NCBI GenBank assembly: GCA_009767595.1 | Contig: VSDK01010480.1 | Span: forward strand, 533,479-597,478 | DNA: 64,000 nt | Direction of reading: 5' to 3' | From: Symbiodinium kawagutii | Taxonomy: Eukaryota; Sar; Dinophyceae; Suessiales; Symbiodiniaceae | Part shown: in pieces, positions 23,162 to 34,144 of the stretch | Layout: each line of letters opens with the position of its first letter | How positions within the stretch are numbered: position 1 is the stretch's first letter | Program-made: the position numbers and the translations under genes | The notes under the pieces: model-generated | Databases searched by the model: none | What the model was told of the DNA's origin: nothing | The model's input: only the letters and a program-made list of their open reading frames with translations

Positions 23162-23332
23162 CTGGTTGGTGGTTCAGATATCCTTTTTTCTTTAGCATCA
23201 CTGGGGATGATGATCTATCTGATTGACATGGATTGGGGATGATTATCATTGATTAATTATCATTGATTAATTATCATTGATTATCTATCCAATTGACTCA
23301 AAATCTTGGGATGAGCTACAACCACCAACCAG
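23162..23332. mobile_element. Family A TIR element, 171 bp
   Basis: CTGGTTGGTGGTT at the left and AACCACCAACCAG at the right are perfect complements. The interior is not the usual family A core but TTATCATTGATTA repeats, so this is either a diverged member or one carrying an insertion. It borders the island that contains the exon at 23412-23505. Confidence 0.8.
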
Positions 23333-23411
23333 AAATCACATGAAATCACCATCTTCAGTCGAATGCTTCTGCTTGCACGTCGCTGCCCAGCGAATTCTCA
23401 AAGGACTCAAC

Positions 23412-23505
23412 CAATGTCCAGCACCGCTTCAGCGGTGGAGATGGCTAGCTCAACATCTGGAGCGGAACTGCAATGATGCAAGTGGCGCTTCAACGGCACG
23501 ACTGC
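23412..23505 (-). CDS. Candidate exon abutting an introner TIR
   Basis: On minus the exon begins immediately after CCACCAACCAG, the tip of the family A element at 23506-23619, and ends GACATTG|GTTGAG. It reads AVVPLKRHLHHCSSAPDVEL and AISTAEAVLDI (31 codons + 1 nt). The stop TGA of this frame is destroyed by the GTTGAG donor. The upstream piece (right of 23616) reads NTRDTIEDDTL in another phase, so the exact join is unresolved. Confidence 0.48.
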
Positions 23506-23619
23506 CTGGTTGGTGGTTGAATCACAAAATCTGCTTGTGATTCGTGATTTTTGTGCTTGATCATCCATGCAATATATGATTTTAACATATTTTAACGATC
23601 ATTTAAGACCACCAACCAG
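23506..23619. mobile_element. Family A TIR element acting as a possible intron
   Basis: CTGGTTGGTGGTTG and GACCACCAACCAG form the TIRs. Read on minus, it starts CTG|GTTGGTGG and ends CCAACCAG|, so a 111-nt GT-AG intron (23506-23616) would coincide with the element almost to the base. The interior has lost the family core and is A/T-rich. Confidence 0.75.
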
Positions 23620-24699
23620 AGTGTGTCGTCTTCTATAGTGTCTCGGGTGTTCTGGTGTGAGTCAACACGTTCATCTATTCAGAATGTGCGAATTAAGTAA
23701 TCAAAGGCCTCAAAGGTTTACACTTGCATCATCGCAGCAGGAAATCAACAGTCACAGATGTGTCGAGCGTATGGACTGCGGCATCTCACGAATTAGGTGC
23801 ACTGCATTTCTTTCATTTTTTGCAACCGCAATCTGTGTATCATTGACCGAATTGCGGTGCCAGTGGCAAGATCCTGCAGCTCACAAAGGAGTATTATAAC
23901 AAATTCTTCAAGACTTGACCTGCTGGGGACGGAAGTTTCCTGCTGGGCAGCCGCCAGGTGCATCTTCTGAGTTGAGACGTGCTCATAGAGGTGGTCTGAA
24001 GCATGAAGAAAACCAGCAGCGTGCACCCGCAGCCCACCAGAACATCAGCACCAAACCACCAAACCACCATTAAAACAACAGCATCAAAGCACCAAGATCA
24101 AAACACAAAACGCTAAACCACCAAAATGAGCAGAACCAAATTGTTCTACACAGCATCACTGGAAACATCTGGATACTACCAACTTGCATTGCGCACAATG
24201 AAACTCGAGCATCCCAAACATCCCAAGGTCAGAGTTTGCGCAGCCCTTACAATGCGAGTGGGATAGCAGAGTTGCAGAACACCAAAGGACTTAGGCAGGA
24301 ATCACCAGGAACCATCGAGCCATATAGAGCTTTCTGCAAGGGTCACGCAGAACACCCGCCAGATCATACCCGCCAAATCTTCGAGCTTGTGGTAGTCAGC
24401 TGATCAATTAGCTTGGTACATGTGATAGTCACACGAAATCTTTGTCCTGAAGTCGCCAACATGCGGAAGTGGAGGAAGTCTCACGCGATATCGTCCTTTT
24501 TATGTCCTTTTGCAAATTAGCAAGTTTGCACTGAATGCCTTTTTGCAGCTCTGGGTCGTGCGCGAAACCACGTCCTGTTCATTCTAGCCGTTTGACTGAC
24601 TAGCTGAGTACTGCTCGACACGTGCCTACCATGTTCATGATCAATATTTGACAACCTACTTGCCTAGCTTCCTGACTAGCTGACTACTCCTTGATTACC

Positions 24700-25035
24700 T
24701 ATATTCACACTCTTCATTTGCCCGTGACTTGGAAGTATGCCCAAACTTCCAGTGATCAGAGACATATCCAGAGTTTTCAGATGTCCACGTTACCTGAAAA
24801 CACAAACCATGAACCTTAGTGAACTGTTGGGACTCTACTTTGGTCTGTGCAGGACTTTGCTTCCGATATTTTTTGTTTTTGTTGACGAGGCAAACAATCC
24901 GTTTTCGAATTACCTTGCATCTGCCTTCTTGACGTCCTTTGGTGGCGGTACCATGCGCAAATTGTCATTCTTCGTGGGAACACGCATATCGGCATCCATC
25001 TACAGTACATATAGATAATCTATCTACCTATCTAC

Positions 25036-25087
<52 letters not shown>

Positions 25088-25130
25088 ATGCCATAGATAC
25101 ATGGTATCTATAAATTCATTCTGAGTGTTT
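24700..25130. other. Spacer with (TATC)n
   Basis: A (CTAT)n microsatellite spans about 25017-25088. Short ORFs on both strands before it have no recognisable product. Confidence 0.7.
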
Positions 25131-25577
25131 TTATCCACGGTTTCATGGTACCGACACCATTTATGGACATCATTGAAATCATTTACATGCCATGAACTCT
25201 CGCATGTTCCTTCTCCGAATTGCTGATTCAGTACAGCTGGCCTAGTATGAGGAGGAATGAATCAAGCTGATGATAACGTGGCAATGCGAGACTCCAAACA
25301 TTTGCTTGAGATTGTTCAATTATAATGGTGAATAATTGTTAATAATCAATAGGTAATCTCATGGTTATAGTTATAGCTATAGTAATGGCTAATGGTCGAA
25401 TAGTCAGTCCTCTTTGTTGGGATTGTTATTTTCAAACAACATCGCACAATTGATGATGTTTGGTATAAACCCCCACACATAGTGCCCTGCAACAACGCCA
25501 AAAAAGGTCTGAATCTGCACTGACGGCAAAGCATCGGTTGTTAGTAACCTGAGCACAAACCGTTCAGTTTATAAATT

Positions 25578-25678
25578 GGGTATGTGCCAAAATAGGATAA
25601 CCAATGGGCACCACCAAACAATGGTGATTTCACAGGAAACTGTTGGAATTGATGGTACCACTATTTTCGCACATACCC
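25578..25678. mobile_element. Family E TIR element
   Basis: GGGTATGTGCCAAAATAGG at the left and CTATTTTCGCACATACCC at the right are near-perfect complements, and inner arms (ATGGGCACCACC versus TTGATGGTACC) continue the pairing imperfectly. GTATGT at the tip is a good 5' splice consensus, but no AG ends the other tip. Confidence 0.85.
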
Positions 25679-26639
25679 ACTTGCTTCCACATTTCAACCA
25701 TTTTGACACAAACACAAATCACTGACCATTCAATGGTCTGCTAGTAGTTGATCCGAACTACACATTTTCAGGAACAGCCCACTGCCATCCCACCTATGGA
25801 ACTGCTTGCGTCATACCATGAGTCCGAGTTCCACCCATTGCCAAGCACTTCTCATTGCAGTTGATGCTGATCACAGTTCTGTGGTAGCCACATGTAGCCA
25901 CTGGGGACCCACAGTCAATCGTTTCTCTGGGATGCCGGACCCTCGTAGTACCTCAGTGATGGCAGCGCTCGCTCTGCATTGACTGTCAAGCAACAGAAAA
26001 ACTGAAGATCGGTTGGTGGTTTGATCCCACCCAAAGTACAGAAAAATAGACTGAACATCTAAAACACCTGTGGTTGATAAACAATAAATTAGGGCATCTG
26101 CCAATGATGAAATGATGCCACGGTGTCCTTCGTTGTGGCGGCGGCACAGTATACAAGCATGATAGCGCTATGACCGAAACATGCACAGTTTTGCAATGCG
26201 CTGAATCAAATGGATCATCAGAACCATTTACTGTAGATGCACGTGGCAGGATGGAAAAATCCTGGAGCATGTGTATGTATGACACGCACACAAACCATCG
26301 CAAACCATCATTTAGATCGATAGCTGGCGATAGAGAGCGAAATTGGAGTTTATAGATTCACTTGAGATGCGTGGAAAAAAATCAAACAACCTTTTAGAAA
26401 GCCTGCCCAACTGGCAGCCAAATGCATGCACTTCCATCCTGGGATAGAATGATTCCATAATTCCATAACAGCATGTAGTGCAACCCCTTCTATGCTCAAC
26501 TAAGATCAACTAAGTCTAAGGTTTATGAAACTCCTCACTTGACTGCTGGCCACCCATCGTCACAAGTCGAGGTCGGCGTCGACATGAAACATAGCCACTG
26601 ACGTCTCACTTAATTTCACCGTACTCCATAAGATCAATG

Positions 26640-26735
26640 CTGGTTGGTGGTTACAAGCCATCCTGACAGTATTAGTCTGTGAACAAAGCATCCCAAATAT
26701 TGCAGAAATAGAAAAGGATTAAAACAACCAACCAG
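26640..26735. mobile_element. Family A TIR element
   Basis: Runs from CTGGTTGGTGGTTACAAGCC to AACAACCAACCAG, with the interior partly decayed. No exact target duplication. Confidence 0.7.
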
Positions 26736-27199
26736 TCATTGATTCAGCAATAGGATCTGTGAAATACTGCTTCTTACAATCCCTACGAACCAGGTCGATG
26801 ATCATCCCAGCCATTGATGCTTAATTGCCAAACAAATCAACTATATTGATACACGATTGCTGGTTGGTATAACTTACAGTAAAACCCCCTCAATCACAAA
26901 CCATAATGAACCATGCTAGTTGGTGTCATATAGTCTGAATATCCCCAGTATCGTTCGATTTGGTTAGAATACTCCCGGTAGCTCCTTGCCCCCCCCCTCC
27001 AAACGGATCTAGGGACTCCCCTGGCTGCTTAGCTCCCTCCGAACCACAATGAGCCATGAAAAAAAAAAATCACGCTGAAACTGGTTCTTCACCAAATGGC
27101 TCAGTCATACTCAGAATTAACGTGGACTGCATTGTCAATTATCACAACCCATGGCATTGACCAATTTCATTGTGGCTGTAGCTAGCAACATAAGAACCC

Positions 27200-27330
27200 A
27201 GGTCAATAACCCTCAGCACATGACTTGCTCCAACCAAGCGACATGGACATCTTTCCTCGGCGCTTGGGCCTGCGCTGCCAACCACGGTGGCGTTTGCCCC
27301 TGGGTGACCGAGCCTTCCACTGGTGATGCT
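27200..27330 (-). CDS. GC-rich candidate exon, strand and frame undecided
   Basis: On minus one frame reads VEGSVTQGQTPPWLAAQAQA then PRKDVHVAW before a donor GCTTG|GTTGGA; another reads GANATVVGSAGPSAEERC. On plus FLGAWACAANHGGVCPWVTE is also open. The GC-ending codon pattern marks it as coding, but evidence for one reading is not decisive. Confidence 0.35.
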
Positions 27331-27640
27331 ATGCTGAAAAATGGTGAAGCTCTTGGGGATCATAAGCAAGGACAAGCACAAGGGCAAACCTATGGAACGC
27401 CCTGAATGGAAGAAATGGGATTATAACCCACTATATAACCCACTATACGATTTAGGCCCCTGTTGGACATCTAAGTGGACCAAAAAACCATTAAACAAAT
27501 GATCGTGCACCATTCGTTCCACAGTCGTTTTTCCGCCAGCACACGGGTTGGCTGCGATGAATCAGCAAAGTCCAGAAGCTGGTGCGATCTTCTCAGCTGA
27601 TGCATGGCTGCTCGTGCATGTTCGTGTTTAGAGTTGAACT

Positions 27641-27753
27641 ACCCTTTGGTAAACTAAGCTGGAAGTGAGAATGATCATTTTACATAGAAAATCCCTGGGA
27701 ATCACTTGTAATTGGTAGAATTTCCATTGCCAGGTTAGTTTGCCGTAGGGTAT
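27641..27753. mobile_element. Family C TIR element
   Basis: ACCCTTTGGTAAACTAAGCT at the left and GGTTAGTTTGCCGTAGGGT at the right are complementary with few mismatches. The interior has the family phrase AATCCCTGGGAATCA. Confidence 0.8.
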
Positions 27754-28150
27754 CCAAAAATTCATGATAGATCAAATACATGGGAAAAACAGCCCAATCA
27801 ATCAGCTATGAAAAACATACAATCATACAACAGTGATGGAAGCTGCAGCTCCATGTCAGTAAACACCTCCAGGTATTTGAGGGTATATCACCAAACATTG
27901 ATAGTGAAAACAATTGTGGTTTGTGGGCCTGAATATGAATCGACCATATTTGTAGTCAGTGTTGGTATTTTTTCCTAATCATGAGCCATTCTATGCCACT
28001 ATCAAAAAACATCCTAGCCACAATGGGCCACTGATTACCATCGCCACGAATGCTGGCCATGATTCCACTTTCTGGTTGGATTACGGTCCGTTCTTTGCCA
28101 TAGATCCTCTTTGCCATAGATCCTCTCTTGGTTGCACATACCTTCGTGAT

Positions 28151-28249
28151 CTGGTGGGTGGTTTCAAGCCCTATGAAACATATCAGTCAACCAACCATTT
28201 GTTAACAACTACTGGGGAAAAGAAAAAACTGTTGAACGCCACCAATCAG
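28151..28249. mobile_element. Family A TIR element with 4-bp target duplication
   Basis: CTGGTGGGTGGTTTCAAGCC to GAACGCCACCAATCAG. The flanks at 28147-28150 and 28250-28253 are both TGAT. The core (CAACCAACCATTTGTTAACA, then CTGGGGAAAA) matches other members. Confidence 0.82.
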
Positions 28250-28269
28250 TGATCCTTTCTTGTTTCAAC

Positions 28270-28338
28270 CTTGGCTCGTTCTCGCCCGAATCGGCCTGTG
28301 GGCGGCATCATCATTGTCATTCTTTGGTCTGGCCGTGG
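28270..28338 (-). CDS. Candidate exon between two TIR elements
   Basis: Minus exon of exactly 23 codons: acceptor GTCGCAG, donor GCCAAG|GTTGAAA. It reads PRPDQRMTMMMPPTGRFGRE then RAK, a Met/Pro/Arg-rich disordered type. A family A element lies 20 bp downstream (28151-28249) and a family G element 40 bp upstream (28379-28476). A hydrophobic plus-strand frame also exists. Confidence 0.45.
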
Positions 28339-28378
28339 CTGCGACGTCGAGAGATGGAGTCACCAATTCCTACAGGGT

Positions 28379-28476
28379 GGGCCCCAACCACTTACAAGTT
28401 GGGTTATAACCCCTATAACTGGTAATTAACCCCAGTTAAATTACTTACAACCCAACTTATAAGTGGTTGGGGGCCC
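28379..28476. mobile_element. Family G TIR element (single copy here)
   Basis: GGGCCCCAACCACTTACAAG and its complement CTTATAAGTGGTTGGGGGCC form long TIRs with one or two mismatches. The two arms continue inward through AACTTGTAAG-type and TTGGGTTATAACC sequence, so almost the whole element can fold into one hairpin. I see no other copy in the window. Confidence 0.85.
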
Positions 28477-28487
28477 ATCAGTCAACA

Positions 28488-28543
28488 AACTATTTGTTGG
28501 TACTTACTAGGGAAAATCACAAATATCTAGAACCACCAACCAG
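28488..28543. mobile_element. Partial family A element
   Basis: Retains the right half (CAACAAACTATTTGTTGG, CTAGGGAAAATCAC, AACCACCAACCAG). The left arm is missing or was interrupted next to the family G element. Confidence 0.65.
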
Positions 28544-29172
28544 CTATGAGATTCAGGAGAATGCAGGAGAATGCATGCCATTCTGAGGCTGTACATTCTT
28601 GTGAACAGCACCAGCGATGAAAATGGTCAAATATGTGACAGTATCAAACCTTCCCAATCAATCCCGATTGACCGTTGATTGATCAAAACGTATTTACAAA
28701 TTCAGCATTCTTCACCATTAATGTCACACATCAACCATGATTAACGGAAAAGCGTAGGATAGCGTAGGCTTGAAGCCTAGTAGAACACTTTCATCCACCG
28801 GAGGATTGAACCCCTAGAGTCTGCGAGAGGACTTTTGGCACCAAACCATGGAAATCTTTCAGAAAGTCTGCCTACTTGTTCAATGTTTCTCAGGTAAACA
28901 AATATGACTATTTCAGAGCACGACGATATAAGTATGTTGCAGCCGCTTACCAAACAGCTTGTGCACCAAACAAGAGTGAAGAGCTTGAGGGTTCTGCCTG
29001 TCCCTGCATTGCCGACATGCCCTGAGCCCAAGTTTTCCCATCCAATCGCAGCAGGACGTGGTTGGTGTACAGCCGCTATTAACCACCAAGAACCATGACA
29101 GAACCAGGAAAAACCACCTCAAACCATCCACCTTGGATCAGGTCACCAAGCAGGCCAGCAGGACCGGTAGAC

Positions 29173-29278
29173 CATCTGCGCGCCCTTACCGCCCTTTCCC
29201 TTGCCGGCGCCCTTGGCGCTCTTGCCCTTGCCCTTGGTTCCCTTGTTGTTGCCTGGAAACCGCAAGGTGCTGGGGTAG
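29173..29278 (-). CDS. Gly/Lys-rich exon, basic disordered protein segment
   Basis: Minus exon with acceptor TTGCACCAG and donor CAGATG|GTCTAC, 1 nt + 35 codons. It starts YPSTLRFPGNNK and continues as repeated Lys-Gly with Ala and Ser (about 20 residues). Third positions are almost all G or C (AAG, GGC, GCC), the clearest coding bias in the window. A donor G|GTAAGG inside is an alternative. The Ala/Leu-rich plus ORF over it is its complement. Such KG-rich linkers are common in dinoflagellate proteins (recollection, unverified). Confidence 0.6.
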
Positions 29279-29589
29279 CTGGTGCAATCGTGCAGCAAGT
29301 GGATTGTGAACCATCAAACGAGTTTATGAATCAAAAGAAAGGACGGACCCCAAGGACTCTCATGAGATCATGGTGATCATTGATGGCTAGTTGATAGCAA
29401 TCTGAGCTTTGAAATTACCAACCACCAATAAATGTTGAAATCCCAACAATGTGATCACGTGATGGTATTGTCCAAGCAATCAAAGCAATTATCAATAAAC
29501 AATATCACCTTAGAAACCAACAGTCTACAGTACTTGTACAAATGTTTACACATACTACGTTTACATATCCAATAGCTTTAGTGCTTGGC

Positions 29590-29960
29590 CATTGATTGAC
29601 CACTTCTTAACCATGCTTACTCCCTATCAACCATTGTCAACCATTGTTAAAAATCATAACTCTACATTGATTGAGAAACCATTCTCAACCACTAATGAAC
29701 CACTATTCAGCCAGGTAATTACATATTCATGAACCATCAGCTATTCACAAACACTAGCCATTTTGCCCAAGAATTCATTAGTTCTTCATGAACCACCAAC
29801 CACCAAGCATTCATTGATAGCAATTTATAACTATCGTTAACCACTAACCAGTCATGAACCGTTAACGAACCATTCATAATTCATAACCATCCATTCACCA
29901 TGACTTTACCACGAACTTTACCAAGAACAGCACCATGATCTAGCCATGAACCATCCGTGG
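29590..29960. repeat. C-rich AACCATTGTCAACCA repeat
   Basis: Irregular AACCATTCA / TTAACCACTAACC phrases, C-rich on plus, immediately left of the island at 29970-30050. The mirror-image G-rich stretch begins at about 30060. Confidence 0.7.
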
Positions 29961-29992
29961 CACGTGGCTTGCATCATCACCACTGGCCCTAC

Positions 29993-30035
29993 CGGTGAAA
30001 CACCCGCCTTTCGTGGCATCCTTGGCCACCCAGAC
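29993..30035 (-). CDS. Candidate short exon
   Basis: Minus exon with acceptor CACACGAG and donor TTTCACCG|GTAGGG, reading VWVAKDATKGGCFT. A second minus frame (SGWPRMPRKAG, donor at GTGTTTC) is equally open. The location exactly at the switch from C-rich to G-rich repeat supports an exon. Confidence 0.36.
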
Positions 30036-30059
30036 CTCGTGTGGTGGCAATGATGAAAA

Positions 30060-30590
30060 AACAAGGGGTGGAGCGTTTATTAGTGGTAGTTAGTGGTCAA
30101 CTCGTGGTGAGGTCGTGGATAATTCATGGTTCATTGGTGATTAATTAGTGGTTGATGAATGGTTCATTGGTGGCTAATTAGTGGTTGATGAATGGTTCAT
30201 TGGTGGTAACTAATGGAAACATGGTGGTTGAACCAGGGTTTGCAATTATGATGGTTAAGTAATGGCTAATTAATGGTCAATGAATGGTTTCGACCATGGC
30301 TAGTTAGTGGCAATTGATGGCTTACAATGGTCAACTAATGGCCAAATGGTGAAATGAATGGTCAACTTGTGGTTATTCAACCACTAACTACAATTGGTAT
30401 TATTAACCATTTATGGTTTGGTTTACAATTAGTTATAAATGAAAGGTTCTACAATTATTGGTTTGAAACCATGGTTGATTATGAGTGATAATGATTCATT
30501 ATACTTGTGGAAACCAATGGTTGAATCATAGTTGGTGGTTCTAACCATGAGAAACTAGTGGTGAATAGTGGTTAATAGTGATCACCACTG
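30060..30590. repeat. G-rich TGGTTGATGAATGGTTCATT repeat
   Basis: The unit GGTTGATGAATGGTTCATTG with a GTGGCTAATTAGTGG-type spacer recurs near 30130, 30170 and 30200 and then degenerates. It is complementary in style to 29590-29960. Confidence 0.75.
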
Positions 30591-30597
30591 GCTGGTG

Positions 30598-30680
30598 GTA
30601 GAACCACCCTAAAAAAATATGCTTACAAATCAACCAACGACCCAAAGTCATTGGGACAATGTTTCAAACCACCGACCAAT
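30598..30680. mobile_element. Family A TIR element
   Basis: CTGGCTGGTGGTAGAACCAC to TTTCAAACCACCGACCAAT. The arms are imperfect, so it is an older copy. Confidence 0.65.
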
Positions 30681-30999
30681 AGTTGTAGTGTGTTGTAGTA
30701 CTGGTTGATTCACAAGGCAACCAATAAGTTGAGGAAGCAACCAAGGCAATCATCCAATTGCTTATTCATACGGCAGCAAAAAAATGGGCATACTGATTGA
30801 TTCATACGGTAACTAGTAAGTATAGAAGGTAGTCAAGCGGTTGATACACCTTGGTTACGAACTTTCTGATCATGATTTTTCAGACTGGCCAGTTCCAACA
30901 AAATCTTGACGAGCAAGGGTTACTTGATCCTGAGTGAATGTTTTTTTCAAGATGATCAATCAACAATGATTCTGATTGCTAAATATCATCACAATGGTC

Positions 31000-32380
31000 A
31001 ATTAGCTAATACTCATTGAGAATTGTAGTGGTTGCAGTCGTTGACGAGAACGGTTTCTGATCGACACGACGGAAACTGAGAGTTAGTGACTACTTTCGTG
31101 GGTATCAATTGAACATGTTCTGAATGACAGAGCCAAGCCCACCCAACACTATTCACATTCCCTGGGATTCTGAAAATTTGGCAACTATCGCCAATGGCTT
31201 TCACACAAACTCGTTGGTGGTTTAAATTGGTTAAAGTCAAAGTCCCTCGGAAAAATAGTGAATCAACTATCCCAAAGGCATTGAGAAAAATAAGGCATGA
31301 CAATCAAATCACCAAGTAGAAGTTGTTCAAGCACTATCGTTGCATAGTATTACAGTAGCCCTTTTTTTAACTTCATTAATTACATGGTGAAAACCTTCCA
31401 GCAAAAGTCGAACAGATTCCGTCGGGCTGTGTTTGAGCATCCCCACACCCTTTCCATTGCCTGGAAAGCAATGCCGCCAGATCGAGCACACGGATGGTAT
31501 ATATTGTACGCGTGTTTGGATGAAATCGGATGAATCTGTATATCTAAATACGGTATATCGTTTATATATATATCCACACACACACACACCTTGATACACA
31601 TGTATAATTGTATATGGCGAACATGTAGATGAAACGTGCGAGATTCGGTGCTGCTGTCAGGAACCCCTTGGGCATGTACAGCCAGCCATCGTTACCCTCA
31701 ATTGTTACATCGATCAGTCAAATGATAGTTTTTGTCGATCAGTCCAATGATAGTTTTTGATATCCAACTGAGGGCATCCGTAATCATGGGTTTGATATCA
31801 AACGATGATTCTTGATCAAAAATCATATAAGCAAACTTACTCCACCATTACGCCCCAATGCAATGATGAACAGGACAACCATGGTAATCAAAGCAAACAT
31901 AATTCAATCATGGTCATTGAACCTGTGCCAAACATCATCTGTTCATCATGTGATGATGCTTAGTCAACCATTTTGTGACCAATAAATCAACATCTATATT
32001 GTGGATACTGGTATTCTAACATAATCTAACATGGCAATCGATAATCCACCAATTGTAGATTACTTGCTAATTGGGAGGGGCGATATTCCAGCCAGCTATA
32101 TCAGATTCCCGAAGTCGTAGGATGGATGGTTTGCCCGCCTCAATGGTGGATGGTTAAGGAGGGTAGTGTCCATGATCCATGGTCAATCGTCACCCCGTCG
32201 AAATCATTGATTCAGAGTCTGGGAATTGCTTGGCACCCAAGCGAACCACTTGGATGTGTCATGTCCAGGGATTGGAACTGGAAACCATGGTTAGTTCGGG
32301 CTTAAGTTCAGCTACATCATAGTGTGTGGCTGACTGGGAACCAGCCATGGTAATAGAGGTTAGTTCGGCCTAGTTCAGCA
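31000..32380. other. Spacer with no supportable gene
   Basis: Short ORFs occur on minus near 31013-31601, partly across a (CA)/(TA) microsatellite at 31560-31590. A duplicated phrase (GATCAGTCAAATGATAGTTT and a variant) occurs at 31711-31760. A degraded family C element is at about 32015-32095. Confidence 0.45.
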
Positions 32381-32390
32381 ACCTTGTCGG

Positions 32391-32493
32391 GGTTTCTCAA
32401 GCCATAGGGCCCCCTAGTTATCATCCAATATTAGTCATTTATCATCATCAACCAATCCTGACTTTTGGGTCCCCCAAAATGGCTTGAGAAACC
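32391..32493. mobile_element. Family D TIR element
   Basis: GGTTTCTCAAGCCATAGGGC and GTCCCCCAAAATGGCTTGAG form TIRs, followed by AAACC at the right tip. It is 40 bp from a family B element. Confidence 0.78.
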
Positions 32494-32533
32494 TCCAAAT
32501 TACTGACTAACCACTATGACTAGCAAAGCATAT

Positions 32534-32637
32534 GGTTGTGGGTCAAAACCCTGTACCCCTGGTTCCCCCATCATTAACCATTGTTTTCCCAATTGTTGTT
32601 GGTGCATTAGTTGGTTGATTAATTTTGACCCATAGCC
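32534..32637. mobile_element. Family B TIR element
   Basis: GGTTGTGGGTCAAAACCCTG to TTTTGACCCATAGCC, with the standard core (CCCTGGTTCCCCCATCATTA). No exact target duplication. Confidence 0.85.
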
Positions 32638-32739
32638 AAATAGAAAATCTTACCCAACTTCTACCCGGGGGGGCCCGCCTTGTAGGGGCACATCATGGAT
32701 TAAGAGTGGGTGGAAAGTAGCCAATCCCACTATCAACCA

Positions 32740-32930
32740 CTATTAATGTTAGTTACACCTGCTGTTACACCACTATTAACCATGATTAACCATTAATTAA
32801 CTACTATAAACCACTGAAATAGAAATAACCATGGTTGCATGGCTACACACCATTATTAAACCACTATTACCACTATAAACCATGGTTACACCCCGTTATA
32901 AACCATAGAAACTTCCCTACTACGGGGTGT
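32740..32930. repeat. C-rich TTAACCATGATTAACCA repeat
   Basis: Degenerate AACCACTATTAACC phrases on plus left of the exon at 32955. A small inverted pair (ACACCCCGTTATAAACC and CTACGGGGTGTAAC) lies at 32889-32933. Confidence 0.65.
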
Positions 32931-32954
32931 AACTGGTCGCATGGCTTCACTCAC

Positions 32955-33063
32955 CGTCGCTGCACCCGCATCGCCTTTGCGCAGCTTTGGGGCCCAGGTC
33001 TCACGCGCGGCGGCAATTCCCGTTCCGTGTGGGGAAAACCCAACGGCTGTGCCATGGGAAATG
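32955..33063 (-). CDS. Internal exon with consensus splice sites, unknown protein
   Basis: Minus exon with acceptor AGTCCCCCAG and donor GCGACG|GTGAGTG. One frame (1 nt + 36 codons) reads ISHGTAVGFSPHGTGIAAAR then ETWAPKLRKGDAGAAT. A second frame (FPMAQPLGFPHTEREL...) is also open up to the donor, where both end. The plus strand contains MASLTVAAPASPLRSFGAQV, a transit-peptide-like start, but no donor follows it. The exon is well supported; its frame is not. Confidence 0.58.
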
Positions 33064-33480
33064 CTGGGGGACTAACCAGGGCTGATGATGGTTAATAACC
33101 ATGGTTAAGGATGGTTAAATGATGGATAATGATAGTTGATGAGGATGGTAATAATGACTAATCCTGGTTGAAAAAGCATGATTGATGATGGTTGATAACC
33201 ATGGTAAATGATGATAATAACCATGGTAAATGATGGTTGAATGATGGGAAATGATGGATACACTGATGGTCAACCATGAATGATGTTGGTTGAACAAGCA
33301 TGGTTGATGATGGTTGACGGTAAATGGGCTTCACAGTGATGGTTAATGATGGTAAACTTAACTACAAATGGTGCTTAACCATGGTTAATGATGCTTCAAA
33401 TTGGGCTCATAGTGGTTAACCATCCTTAGTAGTTAAACTTACCATTGTTAGTAGTTATGCTAAATGATGGTAAAGTGTCA
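33064..33480. repeat. G-rich TGGTTAATGATGG repeat
   Basis: Degenerate GATGGTTGATAACCATGG / AATGATGGTTGAATGATGG sequence forms the 3' part (minus sense) of the intron before the exon at 32955-33063. Confidence 0.7.
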
Positions 33481-33781
33481 ATATAAATTCTTGTTGGTTC
33501 CATATGGCTATGGGTCAGTCTCGACCATCAATACTGGTGGAAAATAAACAACGACCTATAGGGAAAACAATGGTTAATAGTGGTAGTCCATAGTGGCTCA
33601 TGATATCTCGGTGTGCCATATGAAATACCGGTTCATGCTGGTAAATTCACACTTAATAGTGGCTTAATGATGGTCGTCATGGTTGATAGTGGTAAAAATC
33701 ATGGTTAACCCGTTCATGGGAGACTAAGTGGTTCACGGCTTGATCATGAACTGTCAATTCTAAGGACAGGGAAAATGACTG

Positions 33782-33878
33782 CTGGTTGGTGGTTTCAACC
33801 CCTATGAAAATATTAGTCAACCAACCATTTCTTAGTAACCACTAGGGAAAATAAAACATGTTTAAAACCACCAGCCAG
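33782..33878. mobile_element. Family A TIR element with 4-bp target duplication
   Basis: CTGGTTGGTGGTTTCAACCC to TTTAAAACCACCAGCCAG with the full family interior. Both flanks are ACTG (33778-33781 and 33879-33882). It is one of the best-preserved members. Confidence 0.9.
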
Positions 33879-34144
33879 ACTGTAATCGAAAACCCAATTA
33901 TCTGATGGTTGTTGGCATACCGGTCGTGTTTGCCTCTAATAGCCTGAACGCAACCATCTCTATCTCCAACAGCCAATGATGTTTAACACGATAGTCCCTA
34001 GTTGGACTGGTTGATGATGGCTAAATGATGGGAAATGATGGATAAACTGATGGTTAACCATGAATAATCCTGGTTGAATAAGCATGGTTGATGCTGATAA
34101 ACGGCGAATGGCAATTCATGATTGTCTCTGAGGGCTTATGATTG

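Noticed and set aside
29095..29376. Plus ORF with Ala/Leu-rich hydrophobic segment, possible membrane protein
   Set aside because: It is the complement of the Lys/Gly-rich exon, whose codon bias is much stronger on minus.
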